From positions 28,930,801 through 28,994,800 of the forward strand of contig OX359247.1 in NCBI GenBank assembly GCA_947179485.1: a stretch of DNA of 64,000 bases. Direction: 5' to 3'. The stretch comes from Allacma fusca. Lineage: Eukaryota > Arthropoda > Collembola > Symphypleona > Sminthuridae. Below are positions 63,604 through 64,000 of the stretch, piece after piece. The notes beneath the pieces are model-generated. The model did no database searches. It worked only from the letters and a program-made list of their open reading frames with translations, and was not told the origin of the DNA. The first letter of the stretch is position 1. Each line of letters starts with the position of its first letter. The position numbers and the translations under genes are program-made.

Positions 63604-64000
63604 TATCCTGCATGTTTCTCTTTGAAAATGCTTGGGTGGCACCGACTTGATGTAGCTTGTCCTAAACGGCTTTTACGATTTGAATTCAATTTGCCATGTC
63701 ATTTGATTGTCGACTCCTTCTGACTCACATTTCATGTTACGTATTTCCTTGACTTTGAGCGTCGTTCCGGGTAACATATGGCCTCTTGTTCCATAAAGAG
63801 CCCTCAGATTCCAAAATGTGAGGAATTTATCCCTCGTTTTTTTTCGCAACAAACAACATTATATCCCTTACATTGGAATTCTCCCTCCAATCTTTTATCC
63901 TATAGAGCTTGCTCATTCAACTTGCAAAAAATGATTGCTAAACGATTGAAATCCAATCCATTGGCAGGTTTTTCTGGAGCAGGGTGCTTAGGGGAAGTTA
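62589..64000. other. Probable upstream intron of the Dpr-like gene
   Basis: AT-rich sequence with a long (AG)n run at 63559-63603. No Ig1 or signal-peptide exon was recognised on the minus strand. Confidence 0.35.
63559..63603. repeat. (AG)n microsatellite
   Basis: About 45 bases of AG units with one AA interruption, the longest dinucleotide repeat in the window. Confidence 0.9.

Overview
The window looks like arthropod nuclear DNA, and a crustacean such as a copepod is plausible. It is AT-rich, has long introns with GT-AG borders, and carries many short TACATATGTA-type palindromes and (CT)n/(GA)n tracts. Its gene set (a type A LGR receptor, a Dpr-type immunoglobulin protein, PP4R3, ZNHIT3 and a BEL/Pao retrotransposon) fits an animal with arthropod-type families. 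The species call is inference only.

Left half, minus strand (about 1.0-31.9 kb): the 5' part of a glycoprotein-hormone-receptor-like LGR. Ten coding exons were reconstructed by splice sites, phase and protein similarity. They comprise a start exon near 31.8 kb, a hydrophobic secretion-signal exon near 18.7 kb, a Cys-rich N-cap exon near 17.3 kb, and seven one-repeat exons (69-78 bp, all phase 2) down to 1.08 kb. The hinge and seven-helix part must lie beyond the left edge. The first intron, about 13 kb, contains a complete BEL/Pao LTR retrotransposon (22959-29899) on the same strand. It has 857-bp LTRs that look identical, a 5-bp ACTTA target duplication and one intact gag-pol frame of 1693 aa, so it inserted recently.

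Middle (about 32-49.5 kb): mostly AT-rich sequence without confident genes. It holds a broken coding remnant on the plus strand near 46.4-46.9 kb, a few exon-like islands (36.998, 38.300 and 39.590 kb), a segment of slightly different composition (about 34.9-37.6 kb), and possible transposon ends.

Right part (about 49.5-64 kb): a complete 12-exon minus-strand gene for protein phosphatase 4 regulatory subunit 3 (811 aa). It is divergent from an intronless-CDS plus-strand ZNHIT3 gene (164 aa). A roughly 34-bp AT-rich tandem repeat and a CRE-like site lie between them. ZNHIT3 appears to end tail to tail with a minus-strand gene; that gene is probably a Dpr-family cell-surface protein, whose second Ig-domain exon lies at 62381-62588 and whose last exon may lie at 61022-61107.

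No tRNA, rRNA or CRISPR array was found. Exon borders are read by eye, without transcript evidence.
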